Shown here: in pieces, positions 1-7,030 of the stretch
Layout of the letters: every line of letters starts with the position of its first letter
Numbering within the stretch: position 1 is the stretch's first letter
Virus record (IMG/VR): IMGVR_UViG_3300008107_000159
Coordinates: 1 to 37,030 of that record
Strand: one strand, 5' to 3'
DNA from: a virus
DNA length: 37,030 bases
Position numbers and translations under genes: made by a program
Notes under the pieces: generated by a model
The model's database searches: none
Seen by the model: the letters and a program-made list of their open reading frames with translations, nothing else
Told to the model about the DNA's origin: nothing

Positions 1-114
1 CGGCGGGTTTTTCTTTATTTGACTAAGCGAACAGCGGCCGGAACCGGTACCTGTTCGACCATGCGCCTAAGTTCTGATTTCGGCGTGTCGGCGAGCTCTG
101 GCGCGCAGAATATG
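1..114. repeat. Terminal direct repeat, left copy (contig circularisation overlap)
   Basis: Bases 1-114 are identical to 36917-37030. The repeat starts inside the terminator hairpin and runs into the 3' end of the primase-helicase gene, so it has no natural boundary. This is what an assembler leaves when it walks around a circular or circularly permuted molecule. The non-redundant genome is 36,916 bp. Headful packaging, as in P22, would produce such a map; I do not read this as a physical terminal repeat. Confidence 0.93.
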
Positions 115-2333
115 TGCTTTTTGGCGTCATACTCGCGTGACTTCAAGCGCCCCATGTCGACCCAGCCCGCCTCTTTGAGCGCGTGCAAGAGCGCCGCTTG
201 CGGTATCTTCACCCCTGATGGCGCGCCATGCACAATACGCTCACAAAGCGCGTAGAAGGGCGAAGCAACTACGCCGGTTGAGAACTCACCCAAGCGCGCG
301 CGCATCATGTCGACCAGATAAGACTCGGCAGTCGAGCGCCCCTGCTCGACCATGATCATTTTCGCCTCGGTCAACGGCGGCGCAGCGCCTGGATTAAATC
401 GGCTCACGTCACGCTGATAGAGCCATCCTGCGGCCGTGGCCACGCCACCGGCGGCGTACCAGTCCCATATCGCCTGCGCGTCACGCTCGGCCATCCTCGG
501 CGCGTCTGAGTACGTTACAAACCAGCGCCGATCGTCCGATGGCAACGACAGCGGCACGCGCTCATTAGAGAACGCTAGAACGAAAATGCGGTTCAGCGCC
601 TGATATGGGTGCAGGCCCTTGCGGTTCACTTGCAGGAACTCGGGCGGCGCTGCAATGATGGGCTTTAGATGGTTCTCAAGCGCGCGTCGATCTTTCGCTT
701 CCGCTTGGCGCAGCTCTTCGAATACCATCACTTCCGACTCGAGCGCGTAGCCCCACTGCGACATAATTTCTTCGTTACGCACAATCGACACGTTCGCGAG
801 CGACTCGCCACCGATGCCCCATAGCAGCGGTTGCCACATAGTGTCTTTGCCCGACCCTGGGTTACCGATATGCAGCACCGCATGGTTAATCTTTTTGTTC
901 GGGTTCTGCAGCTTGTAGGCCATCACGTTTAGCACATGCTCGCGCTCAGACACGTCCGGGATCATCCGCTCGACATGCTCGAGCCAGACGCGCGGGTTAC
1001 CAGTAGCCGCCGCCGGTCGGTGATCAATCCAGCGGTTACCGTACACCTGCCCCTCGCGCGCCACCTGAACGCTCTCGCCTGCCGCGTAGGTGATCCCGGC
1101 CAACGTCAAGGCGCCCAGCTTCTGGCGGTTCTCATCAAAACAGACTGACGCTTCAATCCGGCGCTTGTAACGGCTCGGGTGAATCGAGAAACAGGTCACA
1201 TGCCGGTAGAGCGCATTGAAGGTGCTGCGCGCGACTTCCCGGCGGTCGTGCAGGTCGAAGTACGCGTCCTCGGACTCGATATACGCGTAGCGGGTGTACC
1301 AGTCGGCCTTTTCGACTCGGTCGCGCTGCTTTTTCTCGACATCGGCAATTATCTCGGCCGCGGTATCGGGAAATGCTTCGGTCGGGGTCAGTTGCGACAG
1401 CGTATGGCTCATCGTCTGCGCCAGCAGCTCGTCACGCAGCCCAGGCGCGTGCTTGGGGCCGCCATTGGCCGCGACCCAATCCAAGAACACGTTGGAGTCT
1501 AAGTCGATGCAGTGGCTGTGCAGGCAGCAGTAGGAACGCGTAGCAGGGCTATAGCGCCCTTCCGGGTTGCCATCGGTATGCTCGGCACTGTTCGGGCAGA
1601 TGACGCCCGCCCAGCCTGCAGGATTCGGTAGCGACAGCAGTAGCCCTTGGCCCGAGAGCCACGCCATGACGTCGTCCGCCCCATCATCCGACAAGCGGAT
1701 CGGACGCACGCCGAGCGATTCGGCAGGCGCAGGTGTCACGCCAAGCGCGTCGCATATCTCGGTCAGACTGTACTCGCGCTCGGGGTGAAACTCGACCAGC
1801 TGTGCAGCGAACCGGTCGCGCCCGGGCTTTAGATTGATCGACCCCGGCAGGCGGAAGTTGCGCACCGCATTGCAGGCGCCCGGGTCGGTGTAGCCTGCGT
1901 CAGCGATCGCTTTGATGGCTGCAGCGTACTCGGCCTTGGTCGGCTGATCGTCTAGGCTGAACGTGTAGCCCCATTGGAACGATCCGGCGGACGTCTCGAT
2001 AATCCATGTCGGTGGCAGCTGCGGTGTCTTCGGCGCCTTGATCGGGTCGCCCACGTCGTCCAGCACCATGACGAGGACGTACTCGCAATTCGCGGCACTC
2101 GCTGACGGTTTGCCATCGGTAAAGCGGTCGACGATAAACGACGCCGTGTTGCCGTACCATGCCTGATCGGCCTTGATCTTGCGGGCGTCGGGTAGCGCAG
2201 CAGGCCAAGTGCATTTGATCGCACCATCGGCGTGGAACTGCAGCTCACCGTCTTTTAGTTGTGGCTTTTGGCGCACAATCAGCGCCGTCTCGCCTTCAGG
2301 TGCGAGTTTTGTGTAATAATCAAGAAATTCCAA
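15..2333 (-). CDS. Primase-helicase (AEP-like primase fused to SF3/DUF5906-type helicase)
   Basis: 772 aa, last gene of the leftward replication operon. The N-terminal part (about 80-200) resembles an archaeo-eukaryotic-type/RepB-like primase: a VLVMVLDD strand near 86-93 and the motif RNFRLPGSINLKPG at 158-171. Cys/His residues follow (C246, H252, C269, C270, H272, H274, C275) and may bind zinc. The C-terminal part is an ATPase: Walker A GNPGSGKDT at 490-498, Walker B VMVFEE at 535-540, and the SNERVPL...DRRW segment at 589-604 typical of phage DUF5906 primase-helicases. It would prime and unwind DNA at the phage fork. The start codon is TTG; a strong GGAGGGG Shine-Dalgarno lies a few bases upstream and no better ATG precedes it. 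The metal ligands and primase activity are inferred. Confidence 0.9.
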   Translation of the reverse strand: MEFLDYYTKLAPEGETALIVRQKPQLKDGELQFHADGAIKCTWPAALPDARKIKADQAWYGNTASFIVDRFTDGKPSASAANCEYVLVMVLDDVGDPIKAPKTPQLPPTWIIETSAGSFQWGYTFSLDDQPTKAEYAAAIKAIADAGYTDPGACNAVRNFRLPGSINLKPGRDRFAAQLVEFHPEREYSLTEICDALGVTPAPAESLGVRPIRLSDDGADDVMAWLSGQGLLLSLPNPAGWAGVICPNSAEHTDGNPEGRYSPATRSYCCLHSHCIDLDSNVFLDWVAANGGPKHAPGLRDELLAQTMSHTLSQLTPTEAFPDTAAEIIADVEKKQRDRVEKADWYTRYAYIESEDAYFDLHDRREVARSTFNALYRHVTCFSIHPSRYKRRIEASVCFDENRQKLGALTLAGITYAAGESVQVAREGQVYGNRWIDHRPAAATGNPRVWLEHVERMIPDVSEREHVLNVMAYKLQNPNKKINHAVLHIGNPGSGKDTMWQPLLWGIGGESLANVSIVRNEEIMSQWGYALESEVMVFEELRQAEAKDRRALENHLKPIIAAPPEFLQVNRKGLHPYQALNRIFVLAFSNERVPLSLPSDDRRWFVTYSDAPRMAERDAQAIWDWYAAGGVATAAGWLYQRDVSRFNPGAAPPLTEAKMIMVEQGRSTAESYLVDMMRARLGEFSTGVVASPFYALCERIVHGAPSGVKIPQAALLHALKEAGWVDMGRLKSREYDAKKHIFCAPELADTPKSELRRMVEQVPVPAAVRLVK

Positions 2334-2354
2334 GTGACCCCTCCATTTGGTTGA

Positions 2355-2378
2355 GCCGCCCCGCCAGGCGGCTTTTTT
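2355..2378 (+). terminator. Intrinsic terminator, rightward, inside the leftward operon
   Basis: GCCGCC (2355-2360) pairs with GGCGGC (2367-2372) across a 6-base loop. Six T's (2373-2378) and then ATTTT follow on the + strand. On the - strand the hairpin is followed by CTCAACC, with no U-tract. It sits in the 43-bp gap between the polymerase stop (2377) and the primase start. It would stop rightward antisense transcription, for example read-through past the terminator at 36908, rather than the operon's own transcript. Confidence 0.7.
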
Positions 2379-4335
2379 ATTTTCCGTACCGCTCCATTAC
2401 TTTGACGCCAGCCTTCAAGGGCAACCCTTGCGCCCATGCAGGCGCCGTGCACATGACCTCGACTAGCCGCTGCTTGGATGCTTCAGGGTTAGCGGCCTCG
2501 AGGACGATCTCATCGTGAACGTGTAGGACTGTTTCGGGAAGTTGGCGTAAAGAATGCCGCAGCAAGTCGTGCGCGATTGCCTGCGTTATATTCTCACAGG
2601 CCAGCCCCCGCCACAAGCGCGCGCGCGGCCATTCCTTCGCATCCGCTGCAGGCTTCCATGCCGCCTTGACGTACGTGATCTCATCACCCTCGAACTTAGC
2701 AAATGGATAGCATAGGATCCGACCCGAGGGCAGCGCGTACCATAGGTGCTGGCCGTCATACATGTAGGTGATGCGCCCGACCGAGAACTCGCGCCCTGGG
2801 TTGCGTAGCGCACGCGTGTACGCCTCTTCGAGCTTGCTCCAGTAGCGCACTGCCCACGGATTAGCGCGACGCCATGCGTCAACGATCCGGCGGGAGTCGG
2901 ACTCGGGCAGCACAATGCCGTAGTTGCGACCCATCGCCGAGAACGCGCCGACCGAGCCACCGAAACCGAGCGACAGGATCGCGACCTTGCCGATCTGGCG
3001 CTCTTCGGACTCGTCGCCGATGTCCTCTTCGGGCATACGGTAGATGCCTGCGGCCTCACGCTTGTAGATGTCGCGCCCCTGTCGGAACACGTCCAGCACC
3101 GACTCGGCCTGCGGGTCAGCGGACGCCCACGGTGTGACGCGTGCCTCGATGGCTGACCAGTCGGCAACGACGAAGGAGTGTCCGGGCGCAGGAATCAGTG
3201 CGGGCCGGAGCATTCCCCGGAGAACATCTGTAATGCGTTTTCCAAATCTTGGGGTGACGCTGTGGCCTCGCACCATAGCGTGGCGTACTGCGTCGGGTTC
3301 CTTGGCGCACTTACGAGTGAAGTTGTGAAATTGAGCGCCGTAGGAGCTGGCGCGTCCGGTGGCGGATCCACCAGCGAAAACGAATGCGCCCCGTACGCGA
3401 TGGTCTTCAACATCCGCGAGAGCTGCAAGGCGACTAAACTTCGCGACCGAAGACGCCCAGATGTCACTCGCACATTGAATGACGTCCGCAACATTGGCCG
3501 GAATCTCATCGGGGTTTTCCTCTGCAAAGTTAAGCAAATTAGCGCGTACGGCCTTATCGATACTGTACTTCTTTTCGCCGTCTTTGTAGACCACCATCAT
3601 CTCTTTCGCCTGCGGCCCAACACGCTCCAACACCCACTCACGCATACGCGGGCTGCGCACGGACTTGATCTCGCCCTCGGTCACTTCGGCGACGATCCGC
3701 TCGATGTCGTCCGTCTCCTGCGACGCGTAGCTGACCGCGGCCTGCGCGAGCGGCAGGTCAAGCAGCACGCCCCGATCGTTGATGCGCTCATTGACGTGGT
3801 AATCGAGCAGCTCGTCATCCGACAGGTCGCGCATGGCCTTACTGATGGCACGCATGGCACGGACGTCCTGCTCGCAGTATTGGATCATCTCGGCCATCAA
3901 GGCCGGGTCGTCGTTAAAGCTGCCATCTGCCCGTGCAATTGATAAAGCTCGGATAAGCTGGCTACCTCGATGATCCTTACGCATGTTGCTGCTGATGGCG
4001 CGTCCGACGTCTTCAAGGCTGCCCGGTAGGCAGTTAGCACGCGCTTGAGTAGCGGTGCAGTAGAACTGCTCGAGTTGAAAGTCACACTGTAAAACGTACC
4101 AGAATATGAGTCGCTCGAACGCCGCATTGTGAGCGCGTATCTGCCCCGTGTGCTGGCGTACAGCATCGGGAAATGGCATGTCGGGAGTCCAGGTGACAAC
4201 CTCGTCATCGTCAAACGCGTAGGACATGCAAAGTACATCGGTGGTTCCGTCTTGCGCATAGTTATAGACTCCCCGTGCGGTGAGGTCGCAGCGACTGCGC
4301 GTCTCGAAGTCAATCCAGAGAATAGACATAGTCAT
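2377..4335 (-). CDS. Family A DNA polymerase with 3'-5' exonuclease domain
   Basis: 652 aa, phage-sized PolA without a 5'-3' nuclease domain. The DnaQ-type proofreading domain shows ExoI DFET (D9, E11), ExoII HNAAFE (69-74) and ExoIII YCEQD (Y153, D157). The polymerase domain shows motif A VVADWSAIEAR (D392), O-helix motif B RQIGK...LGFGG (446-460, K450) and motif C HVHDEIV (H607, D608, E609). Aligning K450 with E. coli Pol I K758 puts L454 at the F762 position, a residue that affects nucleotide selection and speed. It lies downstream of DUF2800 and the 214-aa gene and upstream of the primase-helicase, so it is the replicative polymerase. Start: ATG at 4335; a second ATG two codons in is possible and the Shine-Dalgarno is weak (GGAG about 13 nt upstream). 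Confidence 0.96.
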   Translation of the reverse strand: MTMSILWIDFETRSRCDLTARGVYNYAQDGTTDVLCMSYAFDDDEVVTWTPDMPFPDAVRQHTGQIRAHNAAFERLIFWYVLQCDFQLEQFYCTATQARANCLPGSLEDVGRAISSNMRKDHRGSQLIRALSIARADGSFNDDPALMAEMIQYCEQDVRAMRAISKAMRDLSDDELLDYHVNERINDRGVLLDLPLAQAAVSYASQETDDIERIVAEVTEGEIKSVRSPRMREWVLERVGPQAKEMMVVYKDGEKKYSIDKAVRANLLNFAEENPDEIPANVADVIQCASDIWASSVAKFSRLAALADVEDHRVRGAFVFAGGSATGRASSYGAQFHNFTRKCAKEPDAVRHAMVRGHSVTPRFGKRITDVLRGMLRPALIPAPGHSFVVADWSAIEARVTPWASADPQAESVLDVFRQGRDIYKREAAGIYRMPEEDIGDESEERQIGKVAILSLGFGGSVGAFSAMGRNYGIVLPESDSRRIVDAWRRANPWAVRYWSKLEEAYTRALRNPGREFSVGRITYMYDGQHLWYALPSGRILCYPFAKFEGDEITYVKAAWKPAADAKEWPRARLWRGLACENITQAIAHDLLRHSLRQLPETVLHVHDEIVLEAANPEASKQRLVEVMCTAPAWAQGLPLKAGVKVMERYGK

Positions 4336-4353
4336 GAGAGAGGGTGGCTCCAG

Positions 4354-4455
4354 TCATTCGACCGTTGTCAGGCAGATCCGACCAAGGGTACCTAACATCA
4401 AAATGACCAGAGCCATAGAAAGGGTGGGCCTACTCGCTGCGTCCGGCTTTCTCAT
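4354..4455 (-). CDS. Possible 33-aa single-span membrane protein
   Basis: An ATG-to-TGA reading frame in the 168-bp gap between the 214-aa gene and the polymerase. The start MRKPDAASRPTL is followed by a hydrophobic stretch SMALVILMLGTLG that could span the membrane. No convincing Shine-Dalgarno precedes it. It lies in operon orientation and ends 18 bp before the polymerase start. It could simply be a leader region; support is weak. Confidence 0.3.
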   Translation of the reverse strand: MRKPDAASRPTLSMALVILMLGTLGRICLTTVE

Positions 4456-4503
4456 GCTGGTGGTGCGTTCCAGCTTCCGGCATCCGCTTTGGGCCCGTGT
4501 TAC

Positions 4504-5148
4504 TTAACCGCGACGACGACGTGCTGGTGCAGCCTCGGCAGCAGGCGCTGCTTCTTCTGCAGGCGCTTCGTCGCGCTCGCCGTCCATGCCGACCCACGTC
4601 ACCAGCTCGAACACTGGCGTGTAGATGCGACCGTACGACTTGTGCTGGTAGTGGTCTTTCTTCAGACGCACGACCGGCACCGGCTTGCTTTGGTCTTTCT
4701 CAACCTGTTCGGCAATCGCAACCGCTAACGATTGAACCGCACGCTTACCGCCGACAGACGTGACGGTGTAACGCGCTTCCATGTCCTTGTCAGCGCCTTC
4801 GACGCATTTTAGTGACATGCCGACTTGTGGCTCCCAACCCCGCTTAGCGTTGGGCGGTGCTGCTTCCATCTCTGGTAGCGGCTCGGTGACCGGCACCATC
4901 TTCTCGCCCAAGACTTCACCCTCACCCCATGCAATAAAGCCATGCACGAACGAGAAAGGATTGATCGCCCACAGTGCGTCGTCTTCGACTTCGGTTTGGT
5001 CTGCACCAAACACCCAATGGCCGGTCTTATCCATTTTCAGGATGACCGCGCCAGCCGGGCCGACTTCAGTCTCAAGCGCACGCAGCGCGGTGGAGAGGGT
5101 AGATACTGCAGGCAGGTTAGCGCCTTTGAAGGTTACGATATTGGACAT
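4504..5148 (-). CDS. Conserved phage replication-region protein, function unknown
   Basis: 214 aa from ATG at 5148. A GTG directly before it could also start, but AAGGAG lies 7 nt before the ATG. That Shine-Dalgarno overlaps the TAA of the upstream nuclease gene, implying translational coupling. The body contains DKTGHWVFGADQTEVED and WAINPFSFVHGFIAWG, a pattern I associate with an uncharacterised protein found beside DUF2800 and polA in other phages. The tail is Ala/Glu/Pro-rich (about 190-205) and ends in basic ARRRRG, unlike the acidic tip of bacterial SSB. Its place between the nuclease and polymerase suggests a DNA-binding or accessory replication role, for example an SSB substitute. That is inference. 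Confidence 0.8.
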   Translation of the reverse strand: MSNIVTFKGANLPAVSTLSTALRALETEVGPAGAVILKMDKTGHWVFGADQTEVEDDALWAINPFSFVHGFIAWGEGEVLGEKMVPVTEPLPEMEAAPPNAKRGWEPQVGMSLKCVEGADKDMEARYTVTSVGGKRAVQSLAVAIAEQVEKDQSKPVPVVRLKKDHYQHKSYGRIYTPVFELVTWVGMDGERDEAPAEEAAPAAEAAPARRRRG

Positions 5149-5159
5149 CACTGTACTCC

Positions 5160-6284
5160 TTATTGAAGTTTAGAGAGGGCTGCAGTTAACTGCTTCCCGA
5201 TTTGCAAAACCGCTGGCCTCGGATCAGAGTCCGGTGCCAACGTATCGCCCGAAGAGATAGCAACGACCATCTCAGCGGGAAATTCGATTTTAGCCTTTTT
5301 CAGCGTCTTCTCGAGCTGTGCAGGCGACTTTATTTTTACCGGTTCGTACGCGTCCTTGATATTGTTCGCGTCGACCCATGCTTCGATCTTTGCTTCGTCT
5401 ACCCACTGCCGCGTCGCACGTTTGGCGACCAGTTTGTAACCTGGCACCGGCTGACCATTCTCAAGCATCTGAAACGCTAACGCACGCAGGTCACGCAGAT
5501 AATCCTCGATCGCGTCCGCCTGCTGTAGCTGCTGGCTGATCTGCTCAGCAGGCAGGTTCACCAGTTGCAGCTTCAACGCGCGCTCAACAGCGCCAGTCAT
5601 CTGCGGGCAGATCGGCTTGGCGGCACACCAGCGGCAATGATCACCCGTCTGCATCGGTGGCTCTGGCCAGGAAGACAGGTTAACCGCGTAGCGCAGCTCT
5701 TGCTCGAACTCACGCACACGCTCGAACGTCGTCACCCAACGACGGATCATCGGGGGTTGCACGATGATGCACTCGATCTCGTCAGCGCCTTCGAACACCC
5801 ACTTGGCCGCTTCGGTGCGCATGGCAGCGGCTGCGTAGAACAGCAACTGCGGATTCTCAACGGCGTCAACCACTACCCCGTCGCCAAACTTCCAGTCGAT
5901 AACGAATGCACGGTTATCACGGCGGCCAAGCAGATCAGTGCTGCCGAAAACATCAGGTAGAAAATCACCAAAGCCAACGCGAGTCTCAACCATGTACTCC
6001 ATTCGCTTGTCCGGATCAATTTCATCGAGGGCCGCGAGAGCGGGAATAATTTTCTCATCGATTAGCTCCTGTGTAAGTACCTGATCTTTGTATGTGGCGC
6101 CGATGCACTGCTCGGGCTTCTTGTCGAACTCCAGCAGCTCGGCAATCACATTGTGCAGGAGCGTGCCACGATCGGCGTGTTCGTTAGATGGCTTGGGTGG
6201 CATCTTGGCGCACAAGGCGACCGACGCCGGACAGTTGATGACGCGCTTGGCGGTGCTGCCGCCGACGATATTAGAGTGATTCAT
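5160..6284 (-). CDS. DUF2800 RecB/Cas4-like PD-(D/E)XK nuclease
   Basis: 374 aa. The nuclease core is visible: H44 in a GTLLHNVIAEL helix, D117 in GSTDLLG, then VIDWKFGDG (D130, K132) and NPQLLFYA (Q146, Y150). One N-terminal cysteine (C18, VINCPAS) and three C-terminal ones (C217-x2-C220-x5-C226) match the four-cysteine [4Fe-4S] arrangement of Cas4/AddB-type exonucleases. It probably processes DNA ends in phage recombination or replication. The ATG at 6284 has GGAGG about 6 nt upstream, located inside the preceding 58-aa gene, whose end it overlaps by 14 bp. The nuclease assignment is firm; the Fe-S cluster is inferred from spacing. Confidence 0.9.
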   Translation of the reverse strand: MNHSNIVGGSTAKRVINCPASVALCAKMPPKPSNEHADRGTLLHNVIAELLEFDKKPEQCIGATYKDQVLTQELIDEKIIPALAALDEIDPDKRMEYMVETRVGFGDFLPDVFGSTDLLGRRDNRAFVIDWKFGDGVVVDAVENPQLLFYAAAAMRTEAAKWVFEGADEIECIIVQPPMIRRWVTTFERVREFEQELRYAVNLSSWPEPPMQTGDHCRWCAAKPICPQMTGAVERALKLQLVNLPAEQISQQLQQADAIEDYLRDLRALAFQMLENGQPVPGYKLVAKRATRQWVDEAKIEAWVDANNIKDAYEPVKIKSPAQLEKTLKKAKIEFPAEMVVAISSGDTLAPDSDPRPAVLQIGKQLTAALSKLQ

Positions 6285-6447
6285 TGCGTGCCTCCATCAT
6301 GGCATCTGCCACCTCATAAGCTCTTTTGACAAACTCATCTAAAGGCGCGTGAACGCTGGACGCTAACAAACCTTGCATAGCCTTGGCCGCCAGGTAATCA
6401 CGTAAATCCATGCCGGTCTGGCCGCTTACTGTTGGAAACGCTTTCAT
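6271..6447 (-). CDS. Small conserved phage protein (58 aa), first gene of leftward early operon
   Basis: Reads MKAFPTVSGQTGMDLRDYLA onward and contains LRDYLAAKAMQGLLA plus a later AYEVADAMMEAR helix, a signature I know from many uncharacterised phage proteins. GGAGG lies 8 nt before the ATG. The 3' end overlaps the DUF2800 gene by 14 bp and carries that gene's Shine-Dalgarno, so the two are probably coupled. The leader from the divergent promoter would be about 27 nt. Mostly helical, with no recognisable catalytic motif. Confidence 0.85.
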   Translation of the reverse strand: MKAFPTVSGQTGMDLRDYLAAKAMQGLLASSVHAPLDEFVKRAYEVADAMMEARNESL

Positions 6448-6480
6448 TGAACTGTACCTCCGTTTAGTGTTTGAGCCTCG

Positions 6481-6509
6481 ACTGTAGTCCGTAAAATAAT
6501 CCTTGTCAA
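6481..6509 (-). promoter_or_regulatory. Leftward early promoter
   Basis: On the - strand, TTGACA (6504-6509) is separated by exactly 17 bp from TACAGT (6481-6486). The predicted start near 6474 gives a short leader with a good ribosome site for the 58-aa gene. The -35 box overlaps the rightward promoter's -35 on the other strand through the palindromic core TTGTCAA. A perfect -35, optimal spacer and moderate -10. Confidence 0.72.
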
Positions 6510-6531
6510 ATACTTTTTTAGCCTTTATATT
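6503..6531 (+). promoter_or_regulatory. Rightward early promoter
   Basis: TTGTCA (6503-6508), a 17-bp spacer and TATATT (6526-6531) on the + strand. A start about 7 nt downstream falls at 6538, the first base of the VRR-NUC ATG. It shares its -35 core with the leftward promoter, so RNA polymerase can probably occupy only one side at a time. Confidence 0.72.
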
Positions 6532-6537
6532 TGCGCC

Positions 6538-6810
6538 ATGTTAGAAAAAGAAATCGAGAAGTACTTTGTCTGGGCGGTCGAGCGTGCTGGCGGCAGGACG
6601 TATAAGTTCAAGTCGCCAACGCAGCGCGGTGTGAGTGACCGCGTCGCTTGTCTGCCTGATGGCAGCACATGGTTTGTCGAATTGAAAACCAAAGCCGGAC
6701 GGTTGTCAGAGCTACAAAAGATATTCCGCAACGACGTACTGTTGCTAAAACAAAACTACGCGTGTTTATGGTCGAGGGAGATGGTTGATGAATGGATTAA
6801 ACAGAGATGA
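6538..6810 (+). CDS. VRR-NUC domain nuclease
   Basis: 90 aa, the whole protein being one VRR-NUC (PD-(D/E)XK) domain: N-terminal acidic helix LEKEIEKYF (E3/E5), GVSDRV (D34), FVELKTK (E48, K50) and Q60 in the following helix. Family members cut branched or structured DNA; in phages they often lie next to SNF2 helicases, as here. The ATG has no Shine-Dalgarno, and the predicted transcription start coincides with it, so the gene looks leaderless. The next in-frame Met would remove most of the domain. First gene of the rightward operon. Confidence 0.9.
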   Translation: MLEKEIEKYFVWAVERAGGRTYKFKSPTQRGVSDRVACLPDGSTWFVELKTKAGRLSELQKIFRNDVLLLKQNYACLWSREMVDEWIKQR

Positions 6811-7030
6811 CATTCTGCGCATGGCGCGGGAAGTTGCTGGCGTTACTTACCCGGCTGGGGTGGCCGAGGTAAAGATAGGAATGTCAGAAGAACATCTTGA
6901 ACGCTTTGCCGCTCTAGTCGCAGCAGCAGAACGCGAGGCGTGCGCGAAGGTGTGTGAATCAGCAGGGCCTAGTGCAGGGCAAATATATTGCGCGTTCGCT
7001 ATCCGCGCCAGAGGCAACGATGCAGCTTAG
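6788..7030 (+). CDS. Small conserved phage protein (80 aa)
   Basis: Begins MNGLNRDDILRMAREVAG and contains LERFAALVAAAEREACAKVCES, a helical pattern common in uncharacterised phage and prophage proteins. The ATG at 6788 has GGGAG about 9 nt upstream; a TTG one codon earlier is less likely. The gene overlaps the end of VRR-NUC by 23 bp and the helicase start by 11 bp. The C-terminus AIRARGND is also typical. Function unknown. Confidence 0.78.
   Translation: MNGLNRDDILRMAREVAGVTYPAGVAEVKIGMSEEHLERFAALVAAAEREACAKVCESAGPSAGQIYCAFAIRARGNDAA

Noticed and set aside
3178-3942. 254-aa rightward open frame inside the polymerase gene
   Set aside because: Antisense to the well-supported polymerase; composition is Arg/His/Leu-rich as expected of a reverse-strand shadow and no motif is present.
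6954-7019. N-terminal extension of the SNF2 helicase from GTG 6954
   Set aside because: The 22 extra residues overlap the upstream gene and precede the canonical LRPYQ start; the ATG at 7020 has a proper Shine-Dalgarno.
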